From Novipirellula aureliae (GTDB taxonomy: Bacteria; Planctomycetota; Planctomycetia; Pirellulales; Pirellulaceae), in assembly GCF_007860185.1 (NCBI RefSeq), contig NZ_SJPY01000008.1:273358-337357 (forward strand): a stretch of DNA of 64,000 nucleotides, read 5' to 3'. Positions 38,868 to 47,111 of the stretch are shown piece after piece. Position 1 is the first letter of the stretch, and each line of letters opens with the position of its first letter. The notes beneath the pieces were generated by a model. It saw nothing but the letters and a program-made list of their open reading frames with translations, was not told the origin of the DNA and did no database searches. The position numbers and the translations under genes are program-made.

Positions 38868-39989
38868 TCAAGAGGGCACGAAATCATCGTCGGATGACAA
38901 ATTCTGAGCGAACAGGGAAAGTAAGTCCGCGATACGGTCGATGTCCGACAACGAGATCACTTCCACCGCCGAGTGCATGTAGCGATTCGGGATTGCGACC
39001 AGGCCGGTTGCGACCCCCGATCCATGAAGTTGCAAAACGTTCGCGTCGTTGGGGGTTGCCCGCCCGATGGCAGCCAATTGATAGGGGATTGAATGACTTT
39101 CTGCGAGCTCGATTAATCGCGAGGCAACTTTGGCGTTGATGTTCGGACCTCGGAAAATCACGGGGCCTCCGCCAATGCGGATGTCCCCCTGTTGGTTTTT
39201 CTCGATCGTGGGACAATCGGAAGCATGAGTAACGTCAACGGCAATCGCAACATCGGGGTTGATACTTCCCGCTGCGGTCTTGGCCCCTCGGAGCCCAATT
39301 TCCTCTTGGACCGTTGCCACGCTGTGCAGATGACACCGCAATGGATCGGGCGCGGCCGCACAGCGACGCAGCGATTCCATCACGGTCCACATCCCCGTTT
39401 TATTGTCCATTCCAGGACCGCTTACACGATCACCCATCAGTGGGCGATAGCGCAAATCCAATGTCACCGGATCGCCGACGCGAACGGTTTCTTTCGCCTG
39501 CTCTTGATTTTCGACACCGATATCAAGCCACATCTGCCCGAGCTGAACGACTTCTTCGCGTTCTTTGCTGGAGAGCAAATGGATCGGTTTGCGGCTGATG
39601 ACCGCAGCGACAGGGCCGCAACCGGTCCAAATGGTCATCGATTGTCCGACCAATTGCTGCGGATCCCAACCACCAATGGTTTGGGCGTACAGAAAACCTT
39701 GCTCGTCAATATGTGAAATCAGCAACCCAATTTGATCACAATGCCCTGCATACATGAGACGTGGGCCAGCGGCGTCCCCTCGCGATGCGATCACGTTGCC
39801 ATGCACGTCGGTGTGAACCTTGTCGGCATGAGGAGTGATGTAGTCTCGAATCAATGCCTGGATTGGCTCTTCGTAACCCGACGGACTTGGGGTTTCGATG
39901 GAGCATTGAAAAAAGGCCAATGCGGCTGGATCGATCGCGTGAGGGTTGTCAAGGGAACGGTTAGGCTGAGACGAGGAGGGTTTCGACAT
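38868..39989 (-). CDS. M42 family metallopeptidase (glutamyl aminopeptidase-like)
   Basis: 373 aa from the ATG at 39989 (a GTG four codons earlier is possible). Residues expected for two metal ions are present: His and Asp in YAGHCDQIGL, Asp in GPGMDNKTGMW, the catalytic Glu pair in TVQEEIGLRGA, Asp in AIAVDVTHASDCP and the last His in NRYMHSAVEVIS. M42 enzymes form large dodecameric shells that trim peptides from the N-terminus. Cytoplasmic. The gene stands alone. Confidence 0.94.
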   Translation of the reverse strand: MSKPSSSQPNRSLDNPHAIDPAALAFFQCSIETPSPSGYEEPIQALIRDYITPHADKVHTDVHGNVIASRGDAAGPRLMYAGHCDQIGLLISHIDEQGFLYAQTIGGWDPQQLVGQSMTIWTGCGPVAAVISRKPIHLLSSKEREEVVQLGQMWLDIGVENQEQAKETVRVGDPVTLDLRYRPLMGDRVSGPGMDNKTGMWTVMESLRRCAAAPDPLRCHLHSVATVQEEIGLRGAKTAAGSINPDVAIAVDVTHASDCPTIEKNQQGDIRIGGGPVIFRGPNINAKVASRLIELAESHSIPYQLAAIGRATPNDANVLQLHGSGVATGLVAIPNRYMHSAVEVISLSDIDRIADLLSLFAQNLSSDDDFVPS

Positions 39990-40990
39990 AGGTGGATTCA
40001 CTGAAATTGGTTGAAATCGAACCAGAAAAAAGAGCTGCCGATTGTAGGAATTGAGTAAACTTAATGGAAGGCAGTGCTCACACGACGATTACCGAGCTAG
40101 GAATGGCTGCGGTGATGCCGTTTCTTGTCCAGCAAGAAAATAAATTTGCCCGCACTCGCGACTCGGTTATTGGCTGTTTTGGTCTTTGAAAGTCTTGAAT
40201 ACGTCAATAATCTCGGTGTTTTTGCGTTTGCCCCGATCGAGTCGTTCGAGTCGGCAAAATGCTCTTGACATGAGAAACCGTTGATACTGCTTTTTCGTGC
40301 TCAAACGCACTAAAGAATTGGGCCTATTTGGCTCGACAATAAACTTGGGATCGAGGTGTTTTCTCCCACGCAACTTTTTGCTCCTGTTACTTGTTTGGTT
40401 TACCAGACGTTTTTTGTGGATGCGAATCGAAGTTTGAGAGACGACACATCACCACTCGAGCCACCCCAGGGGGGAATCTGGGAAACGCGTTACTTCCTTT
40501 TCAGTTTTGCCTTGATCGGAAACGACAAGCTCAAGACCGACGACGAAGTAAGCAGCACTGATTTATCGTTCGATCGTTTTTGATTGCTCGAAACGAAATA
40601 ACGTGGACCCTTTGAGTGTTTACTTCGGCACTTGATTGGAAAACGCTTCGCGAAGAGTGATTTTGGAAATGCGATATTGCGCGAAATCACTGCACGCAGC
40701 TTCTGTGCCCCTGAAAACCGACCATTCGTCATGATTGGTCGTGCTAAATTTACAACCAACCGCGAGGAATCCCGTTCGGTAAGTGTCGCAGGACGCGAGC
40801 CGGCAGGCCCGACCCAGCGTAAGAAAGACGTTTTGCCAACTCATTCGATTTCACCCACATTTCGAATGTCACGACCGCTTCAGGACCGGGCGAGCAAAAT
40901 CTCTTGACAACGAAGAAGGCCGCTAGAACAAATGGTTACCGACGCACCATTGTTCGAGGGAAATTAACGAGGCGTTATGGAGAACCTATA
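39990..40990. other. Long intergenic region
   Basis: 1001 bases between divergent genes. The open frames in it (for example 40356-40583, 40632-40907) have no recognisable content and overlap each other on both strands. No RNA gene or repeat was recognised. It may contain a decayed gene or a long leader for the HTH gene. Confidence 0.4.
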
Positions 40991-41563
40991 ATGAAGGTCT
41001 TCACAACTGGACAGGTCGCAAAGATCTGTAAAGTGGCTCCGAGAACCGTGTCAAAGTGGTTCGATTCGGGGCGTTTAAAGGGCTATCGCATTCCTGGAAG
41101 TCAGGACCGGCGAATCCCGCGAGAGTATTTGATTAAGTTCCTTAAGGAACACGGTATGCCCCTGGGGGATCTGGAAGACGAAGCGATGGCGAAATGCCTG
41201 ATCGTTGCCCAAGACCAGGTGCTGATCGAGAACCTCAAGCGAGAATTACCGCCTGAGAAAGCGTTCAAAGTGGCTGTCGCTGCGAGCGGTTTCGAAGCGG
41301 GGATTCAAGCGGAAAGCTTTAATCCGGATTGTATCATTGTTGACTTCTCGATCGGTAAGATCGAGGCTGTTCAGATTTGTCAAAATCTGCGCAAGAATAT
41401 CGACTTTACCGATATCGTCCTGATTGCATTGCTTCCCGATGACGGGCAACCGATGAGCTTCGACCGAAGCAGTATCAACGAGACGTTCAAGAAGCCTTTC
41501 GACGCGCATTTGCTCGCCGAACGACTTCGAACCCTCGTCGGAAGCAAGAAAGAATTGGTCTAG
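40991..41563 (+). CDS. Excisionase-like HTH plus receiver-like domain protein
   Basis: 190 aa from the ATG at 40991, with GGAGAA about 8 bases upstream; an in-frame earlier start (40904) is unlikely. Residues 1-57 are a MerR/excisionase-type helix-turn-helix (FTTGQVAKICKVAPRTVSKW, GRLKGYRIPGSQDRRIPREY). Residues about 72-185 look like a response-regulator receiver: the Asp in CIIVDFSIGK and Lys in FKKPFDAHLL are in place, but the usual acidic pair near the start is reduced to AQDQ. It may be a DNA-binding regulator that does not use ordinary phosphorylation. A strong terminator follows. Confidence 0.85.
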   Translation: MKVFTTGQVAKICKVAPRTVSKWFDSGRLKGYRIPGSQDRRIPREYLIKFLKEHGMPLGDLEDEAMAKCLIVAQDQVLIENLKRELPPEKAFKVAVAASGFEAGIQAESFNPDCIIVDFSIGKIEAVQICQNLRKNIDFTDIVLIALLPDDGQPMSFDRSSINETFKKPFDAHLLAERLRTLVGSKKELV

Positions 41564-41573
41564 TTCGCTGCTT

Positions 41574-41601
41574 GCCGTTGATGGGCTTGCCCATCAACGG
41601 C
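41574..41601 (+). terminator. Perfect hairpin after HTH gene
   Basis: GCCGTTGATGGGC-TT-GCCCATCAACGGC, a 13-bp perfect stem with a two-base loop, 10 bases after the stop. No T-run follows, so it may protect the mRNA end or work together with the next hairpin. Confidence 0.55.
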
Positions 41602-41637
41602 TGCTTTGAACGAGATTCAAAAAGCGTCGCCCATCCT

Positions 41638-41674
41638 AACGTCGTACACCTCCCGCGGTGTGCGACGTTTTTTT
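41638..41674 (+). terminator. Rho-independent terminator
   Basis: ACGTCGTACACC pairs with GGTGTGCGACGT (one G-T pair) around a TCCCGC loop, followed by a run of seven T. A textbook intrinsic terminator for the HTH-receiver gene, just upstream of the DUF2809 start. Confidence 0.85.
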
Positions 41675-41696
41675 GCGTCTAAACCGTCGAACGTTC

Positions 41697-42110
41697 ATGA
41701 ATCATTCGCCATCCGATTCGCCTCAGAACGTCAACCGACTGATTGGGCTTGTACTGTGCATCTTCGCGACTGCGGTCTGTATCGCTTATGCATTCTTTCG
41801 AGCTTCATTGCCCGATTGGTGGCGGCATCATGGCGGCGGAATTCCTTACGTGGTGTTTTGGATCACGTTTTTGATCATGTTTTTTCCTAGTCGAAAGACC
41901 ATCTTGCCGATTTGCATTGGTGCGACTTTGGTTACTTGCGCTTTGGAATTCATGCAGCTTTGGAAACCGGATTGGTTAGCACACTTCCGCGCGACACGGT
42001 TTGGCGCGGCGCTGTTGGGTAGCGAGTTTGTTTGGAATGACATACCGCCGTATGTACTGGGTGGCGTCATCGGATTTTTCGTGCTGTGGTTCGCCGTGCG
42101 CCGTCGCTAA
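41697..42110 (+). CDS. DUF2809 family membrane protein
   Basis: 137 aa from the ATG at 41697. Four hydrophobic segments (LIGLVLCIFATAVCIAYAF, GIPYVVFWITFLIMFF, ILPICIGATLVTCALEF, VLGGVIGFFVLWFAV). The phrase ALEFMQLWKPDWLAHFRATR then FGAALLGSEFVWNDIPPYVL is diagnostic for DUF2809. Function unknown. It starts 23 bases after a terminator, so it must have its own promoter in or near that short gap or rely on read-through. Confidence 0.88.
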   Translation: MNHSPSDSPQNVNRLIGLVLCIFATAVCIAYAFFRASLPDWWRHHGGGIPYVVFWITFLIMFFPSRKTILPICIGATLVTCALEFMQLWKPDWLAHFRATRFGAALLGSEFVWNDIPPYVLGGVIGFFVLWFAVRRR

Positions 42111-42159
42111 ACAGCCCTTCGCAATCAGCGGACTGATGTCTTTATTCAATTTCCCCGAA

Positions 42160-42745
42160 ACTGGGGCACGTCGCACGCATAAAGGCACGCACAAAGGGAC
42201 ACGCACGCACAAAGGGAGGCACGCACACACATAAAGGGACACACACATAAAGGGACAGAGCATGACACGCACGCATAAAGGGACACATCACGCATAAAGG
42301 GACAGAGCATGACACGCACGCATAAAGAGACACATCACGCATAAAGGGACAGAGCATGATTCTGGCGAATCACGCACACGCATAAAGGGACAGAGCATGA
42401 TTCTGGCGAATCACGCATAAAGGGACAGAGCATGATTCTGGCGGATTTGCCTTTTCCCTAACCCGGATTATTCACGAGCGTTCTGATTTGAGAACGTTTG
42501 AAAAGAATTTGGGTGATACACGCATCAAGGGACAGAGCATAATCACGCATAAAGGGACAGAGCATGATTCTGGCGGATTTGCCTTTTCCCTAACCCGGAT
42601 TATTCACGAGCGTTCTGATTTGAGAACGTTTGAAAAGAATTTGGGTGATACACGCATCAAGGTACACGCATCAAGGTACACGCATCAAGGTACACGCATC
42701 AAGGTACACGCATCAAGGTACACGCATCAAGGTACACGCATCAAG
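42160..42745. repeat. Complex simple-repeat field
   Basis: About 590 bases built from CACGCATAAAGGGACA/GAGCATG-type units in irregular tandem, a 132-bp block present twice (starting about 42431 and 42563), and at the right end seven head-to-tail 14-bp units CACGCATCAAGGTA (about 42650-42745). The right end enters the flagellin open frame and supplies its last five codons and stop. GGGACAGAGCATG text of this kind is a known dispersed repeat style in planctomycetes. Confidence 0.85.
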
Positions 42746-44424
42746 ACTTCGGAGCCTGATTTGCCCAGCAGTTCGAAGACAACGTCTTCGGCGAGTCCGC
42801 CTGCTGCATCCACGCCGTCAGCAAACGCGGTGGGTGTGGCCGTTCCGTCGGTCGAGTTGTAGGCGGTCATCGTGTCGGCATCATCCGCTTCCGCTTCGTA
42901 AGTGCCTTCACTGTTGATCGCACTGACGATGTCGGCAACATTGACATCCGTTCCGCCTTCAATTGTAACGGTGATGTTGCCATCGCTGTCGACGGCGGCG
43001 GACGGCGCTCCGGTACCGGTTGTATCGAGAGTAATCGTTGCCGCGTTCGCATCCGCACCGGTTTGTTTTGCGGACAAAGTGATCGTCGACGTCGGTGTTC
43101 CTGCTGCGGAGCCACCTGAAAACGCGGTTTGCGTCGCCGTCGCGGTATCACCATCGAATGCCGCCAATCCGCCGGAGGTGTCGATCGTTGCCGCGTAGGT
43201 GCCTTCGTTATCGATCGCTGTCTTGATGTCAGCAAAATCGACGGAATCGGTGTCTTCGACTTCAATCGTAATGTTACCATCGGAATCGACGACGGCCGTT
43301 GGTGTGGTAACACCATCAACCTGACTGAAGGTGATCGTTGCACCATTGGCATCCGTCCCATTGGCGACGGCTTCGAGCGAGATCGATGCGGTCACTGTTG
43401 CAGCGTCTTCACCATTGGCGAAGTCTGTCTCGGTTCCCGAATCACTCGCACCGGTGAAGTCGGTCAAGCCGGTACCGTTCGTTGTGGAAGCGACGGTGTA
43501 ACCTTCATTTTCGATTGCCGAGACGATGTCGGCAATCGCCGTAGCAGCCGTATCATCGACGGTCACCGTCAAGTTACCACTGCCGTCGACAGCCGCAGTC
43601 GGGGTGGTTCCATGACCGTTTGCTTCGACAAAGGTAATCGTTTTGCCGTCCCCAGCGGTACCGACCAAATCGGACGTGATGTCCAAGGTCACGCCGTTGC
43701 CCGAGCCATCATCGAGGACAATGCTACCGACAGCGTTCACATCCGGATTGTCTTGCGAAAAGTTGATCGCAGCGGTTGCTTTCGCATCGACGGTCGCAGC
43801 GCCCGTCAGTTCAAGGGAACCGGTCGACTTGACAGCAGCCGTCGCGGCTGGGATGTCGGCAACCGTAATCTGTGCTTGCTCCGCAGCAGCGGTAACCGAA
43901 ACGGAAACCTTTAAGGAGCCGCTTGGTCCCAAGTTGGCTTGGTCGACCTGCAAATTTGCAACTTTGTCATAGTTGGTGCCCGCCGTGGTCAAGAAGTCGA
44001 GTCCCCCATCAAGCAGTTTTCGACCTTGGAAGGTGGTCGTTTGGGCGATTCGGTTTATCGCTTCGAGGGAGCTGTCGATTTGCAGTTGGTTCGCTGCAAT
44101 TTCATTATCGCTTAATGCACCTGTGTTAGCCGCTTCAACGACCAAACCGCGCACGTCGCCCAAGAGGGAACTGACCTGACCCAGTGCAGTATCCGCGGTG
44201 GTGATGATCTGGTTGGCTCGGTTCGTGTTACTGATCGCTTTGTTGAAGCTCGTTATTTCACTTCGCAGTGCTTCACTGGCGATCAAACCGGCGGGGTCAT
44301 CCTTACCGCTGTTGATGCGAAGACCGGTGCTTAGGCGAGTCATCGCTTCTTGCAAGTCATTGTTACTTCGCATCAAGCGGTTTTGTGCAACAAGTGAGGA
44401 TACGTTGGTGTTAATTCTGGTCAT
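42727..44424 (-). CDS. Flagellin, long D2/D3 insert, C-terminus lost
   Basis: 565 aa. Residues 1-150 are a normal flagellin D0/D1 N-terminus (INTNVSSLVAQNRLMRSNND, LSTGLRINSGKDDPAGLIAS, NQIITTADTALGQVSSLL). Residues about 250-540 are three ~90-residue repeats of an Ig-like variable domain (e.g. TAVVDSDGNITIEVEDTD). The frame then reads VFELLGKSGSEV, where the C-terminal D1/D0 helices should follow, but it runs into the 14-bp repeats and stops after LMRVP. Without C-terminal D0/D1 the protein should not polymerise. The start is good, with GGGG 9 bases upstream. Probably a pseudogene, or an assembly collapse. Confidence 0.9.
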   Translation of the reverse strand: MTRINTNVSSLVAQNRLMRSNNDLQEAMTRLSTGLRINSGKDDPAGLIASEALRSEITSFNKAISNTNRANQIITTADTALGQVSSLLGDVRGLVVEAANTGALSDNEIAANQLQIDSSLEAINRIAQTTTFQGRKLLDGGLDFLTTAGTNYDKVANLQVDQANLGPSGSLKVSVSVTAAAEQAQITVADIPAATAAVKSTGSLELTGAATVDAKATAAINFSQDNPDVNAVGSIVLDDGSGNGVTLDITSDLVGTAGDGKTITFVEANGHGTTPTAAVDGSGNLTVTVDDTAATAIADIVSAIENEGYTVASTTNGTGLTDFTGASDSGTETDFANGEDAATVTASISLEAVANGTDANGATITFSQVDGVTTPTAVVDSDGNITIEVEDTDSVDFADIKTAIDNEGTYAATIDTSGGLAAFDGDTATATQTAFSGGSAAGTPTSTITLSAKQTGADANAATITLDTTGTGAPSAAVDSDGNITVTIEGGTDVNVADIVSAINSEGTYEAEADDADTMTAYNSTDGTATPTAFADGVDAAGGLAEDVVFELLGKSGSEVLMRVP

Positions 44425-44895
44425 GGCTATAAACCCCTGTGTTAATGTGCGGCGAATCGCTTACTGGTTTTGGATCCGGCCGCGACGGACCGGCGAAATA
44501 GACGCTGCCCGAAATTTGCGACCGAACGTCGATCGCGGAAAGTGTTAGGAAGGCTTATTCGTCTGTATTAACATCGGTCACAAACTAGAGCGAAACCGAC
44601 AAATGCGTGTTAATTTGTCCCGGTTCTTTCGTTCTGGGGTCAGAATATCTGCAAAACCGGCATATCTAGAAGACACTTCCTGTTTTGCGTATTTATCCAA
44701 GTGTTAAATCTTGATTTGCTTACAGAAATACAGCGAATTCTGACCGTCGTTTCATTGCGATTATCGCCTTTCCGCAATATCGAAGTGTATGGGGTGCTGT
44801 TCAATGGCACCCCTTTCAAGAAGACGATCCCGTTCTTGGGATTGGCCATTGAGGGCGGGGAAGAGCCAACCGGCTTGCGCGCTACTTGATTAGCG
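44425..44895. other. Intergenic region upstream of flagellin
   Basis: 471 bases. I looked for sigma-28 and sigma-54 boxes on the minus strand and found none convincing. At 44880-44910 a 15-bp direct repeat duplicates the end of the next gene including its stop codon. Confidence 0.4.
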
Positions 44896-45837
44896 CTACT
44901 TGATTAGCGGCTGTAACAATTGACGTTGCGTGACAACGCTTCGCATGTCACCGTTTTCGTCATATAAGACGGCAACGTCGGTCGCGGCATCGAAGAGACG
45001 GAGCAGAATTCGTAAATGCCGATCGCCCACTCGACCTCGAATCACCGGTCGGATGTCGATCACCGGCTCCGCCAACGATAAATCCGCAAAGCGGACATAG
45101 CCAATAATACGACCTTGCCGTTCAACCAAGACGATCGGGTGGTTCCGCCTTCTTGCCTGATGTCGGGCCGCTTTCAAATCGACGGGAGAATCAACGATCG
45201 CCAATCGGTTTGGTGCGACGCCAAATGAAACGGCCGGTAGGTTGCCGACCTCGAAAAGGTTTTGTGCCAACACTCTTTGCCCGGCAGACAAAATCCCCGC
45301 TGCATGGCCATCGCGAAGCACTTGATCCAATTCACCGCGCGCCATCACTAAACGGACGCGGAAAGGCGTTTCGCCGGTAATCCAGCGTAGCAAGTTGCCA
45401 AGTAGTCCTAGAACTACCGTGATCGGGGCAAAGAAGAGAGTCGCCAACAACAATGCAGGCCGCACCGCGTTCAACATGCGATAGGGTGCATGAAAAAACA
45501 AGTACTTCGGTAACAACTCGCCGAGTACAAACACGAAGGGAGTTAACAAAATGGGGCCGATGATCTCAGCGATCGAGTCAGCTCCGAACAGTAGAACCGC
45601 GATCGAAACGATCGAAAAAGAAACCAAATAATTCGCGACATTGTTGCCAACGAGCATCGTTGCCACAAAGATTGCGGGATGGTTGAGCAACCATACGATG
45701 GCACGCGCCATCCGCGATCCGCTAAGCCCGTCGAGCACTAAACGAGTCCTCGAGACTCGGTACAGCCCCGTTTCACTGCCGCTAAAAAAGGCACTTAGCA
45801 TCATGCCAACGACGAATGTGATGATCGCAATGGTCAT
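44896..45837 (-). CDS. CNNM/CBS-domain membrane protein (CorC/HlyC-like)
   Basis: 313 aa. Residues 1-170 are a CNNM (DUF21) domain with three to four membrane helices: FFSGSETGLYRVSRTRL, LVGNNVANYL and LGELLPKYLFF. A degenerate CBS pair follows (about 190-310: MARGELDQVLRDGHAAGI, IVLVERQGRIIGYVRFADL). The family is linked to magnesium/sodium transport. Compared with its neighbour it lacks the C-terminal CorC domain. The start overlaps the previous gene as ATGA. Confidence 0.9.
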   Translation of the reverse strand: MTIAIITFVVGMMLSAFFSGSETGLYRVSRTRLVLDGLSGSRMARAIVWLLNHPAIFVATMLVGNNVANYLVSFSIVSIAVLLFGADSIAEIIGPILLTPFVFVLGELLPKYLFFHAPYRMLNAVRPALLLATLFFAPITVVLGLLGNLLRWITGETPFRVRLVMARGELDQVLRDGHAAGILSAGQRVLAQNLFEVGNLPAVSFGVAPNRLAIVDSPVDLKAARHQARRRNHPIVLVERQGRIIGYVRFADLSLAEPVIDIRPVIRGRVGDRHLRILLRLFDAATDVAVLYDENGDMRSVVTQRQLLQPLIK

Positions 45838-47111
45838 CCTTTGAACTCCTCCGCCGCAGCCGTTTCACCGGCTTTGACTTCCACCCAAACGCCGCTATCT
45901 ACCGCTTCGACGACTTGGAGTTCAAATCGATCAAGCGGTGCACGGTCGCCCACTCGCGGCAAACGCTCGTTGTGACGTTGGATCAAACCAGCAACGGTCG
46001 TGACCCCTTCTTCTCGGCTTTCGATTCCAAGACGCTTGGCGAGGGCGCGCGCACTAACCGTCCCGTAAACCCGATAGTGATCGGGGGCGAGTTCTTGAAA
46101 AGACGCTTCTCCCAGCACTTCGTTGTCGAAATCGTGTCGCGCTGCAAAGGCTCTCGATAGAATGTCATCAATCGCAACCGTTCCGAGTGCTTCACCGAAT
46201 TCGTTGACCACGACGGCGACGCTGCGGTCTTCTTGATTGAGTTGATCGAGCACCTGTGCGGTCCTCGCTGACCAAGGAACGTAGATCACGGGCTCCATCG
46301 AACCGACCCAATCATCCATTTGACTCGGCCGTAACAGCCGAATCGGAACGGAACCGGTAATGAGATCGCCGTCGGAATCGGTGACCATCAAATAGCCGCC
46401 TGGTGGATATTCGGTAAGTGACGTCTTTCCCAAATCATCGACCCGGCAAAGTTGCAACCTACTTCGAAGTCGCATCAGTTCCCCGATTCGCATTTCAGCC
46501 ATCTCGACAAGTCCCTGCAACACGAGTCGCTCTCGCTGCAGCAGTGCGGCGTCGTCGGTGCCCAATTCAATTGCCCGTTCAATATCAGCCAAATCAATCT
46601 CGGGTTCCGGCTGAAACGATGGCCAAAGCAGACGGCTGACGGCCAAATTGGTCGTCCGCACCAAAGGAAGAACCGGACTGACAATCTTGACCGCGACGCT
46701 GAGTGGAGCCGAAACGATTAGGCAGATTCGCGTTGGCGAAAGTACCGCGATACTCTTTGGCAACATTTCGCTAAAGAAAATGAGCATCATCACGCTGGCA
46801 AATGTAAACCCGATCGCAACCGAGGGGCCCGCCGTCGGGTGTTCCCGAAACTTTCCTCCGACAATCGAGGCAATGGCAAAGTAAATGATGTTTATCAGCA
46901 GATTCCAAAACAAGATCGCAGAAAGCAAGCGATCGGTATCGGACAACAAACTCGCCGCGATACGTCCAGGAACGCCACGACGCCTCAGACGCTCTCGTTC
47001 ACGAGGCGGTAGTGAAAAATAAGCGGCCTCGCTGCCACTAAACAAGGCACTCATGCCCATGAGTAACGCCATTGCTAGTAGCAAAATCCACACATCGGCC
47101 AGCGCACTCAA
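45834..47111 (-). CDS. CNNM/CBS/CorC-domain membrane protein
   Basis: 425 aa. CNNM membrane domain (ALFSGSEAAYFSLPPRER, LFWNLLINIIYFAIASI, FFSEMLPKSIAVL), CBS pair (about 195-325) and a C-terminal CorC_HlyC domain (about 340-420, ALAKRLGIESREEGVTTVAG, RVGDRAPLDRFELQVVE). This full-length paralogue probably works with the shorter one downstream as a heterodimer, since CNNM proteins act as dimers. ATGA overlaps at both ends show a tight operon. Confidence 0.92.
   Translation of the reverse strand: MSALADVWILLLAMALLMGMSALFSGSEAAYFSLPPRERERLRRRGVPGRIAASLLSDTDRLLSAILFWNLLINIIYFAIASIVGGKFREHPTAGPSVAIGFTFASVMMLIFFSEMLPKSIAVLSPTRICLIVSAPLSVAVKIVSPVLPLVRTTNLAVSRLLWPSFQPEPEIDLADIERAIELGTDDAALLQRERLVLQGLVEMAEMRIGELMRLRSRLQLCRVDDLGKTSLTEYPPGGYLMVTDSDGDLITGSVPIRLLRPSQMDDWVGSMEPVIYVPWSARTAQVLDQLNQEDRSVAVVVNEFGEALGTVAIDDILSRAFAARHDFDNEVLGEASFQELAPDHYRVYGTVSARALAKRLGIESREEGVTTVAGLIQRHNERLPRVGDRAPLDRFELQVVEAVDSGVWVEVKAGETAAAEEFKG

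Noticed and set aside
40904..40932. TTGACA as a -35 box for the HTH-receiver gene
   Set aside because: No acceptable -10 box at 15-19 bases.
42142..42357. Open frames rich in repeated Cys/Leu/Pro over the repeat field
   Set aside because: They are translations of the simple repeats.
42160..42745. CRISPR array
   Set aside because: Repeat lengths and spacers are irregular, spacers are themselves repeats, and no cas genes are present.
44425..44650. Sigma-28 promoter for flagellin
   Set aside because: No TAAA/GCCGATAA pair at the right spacing.
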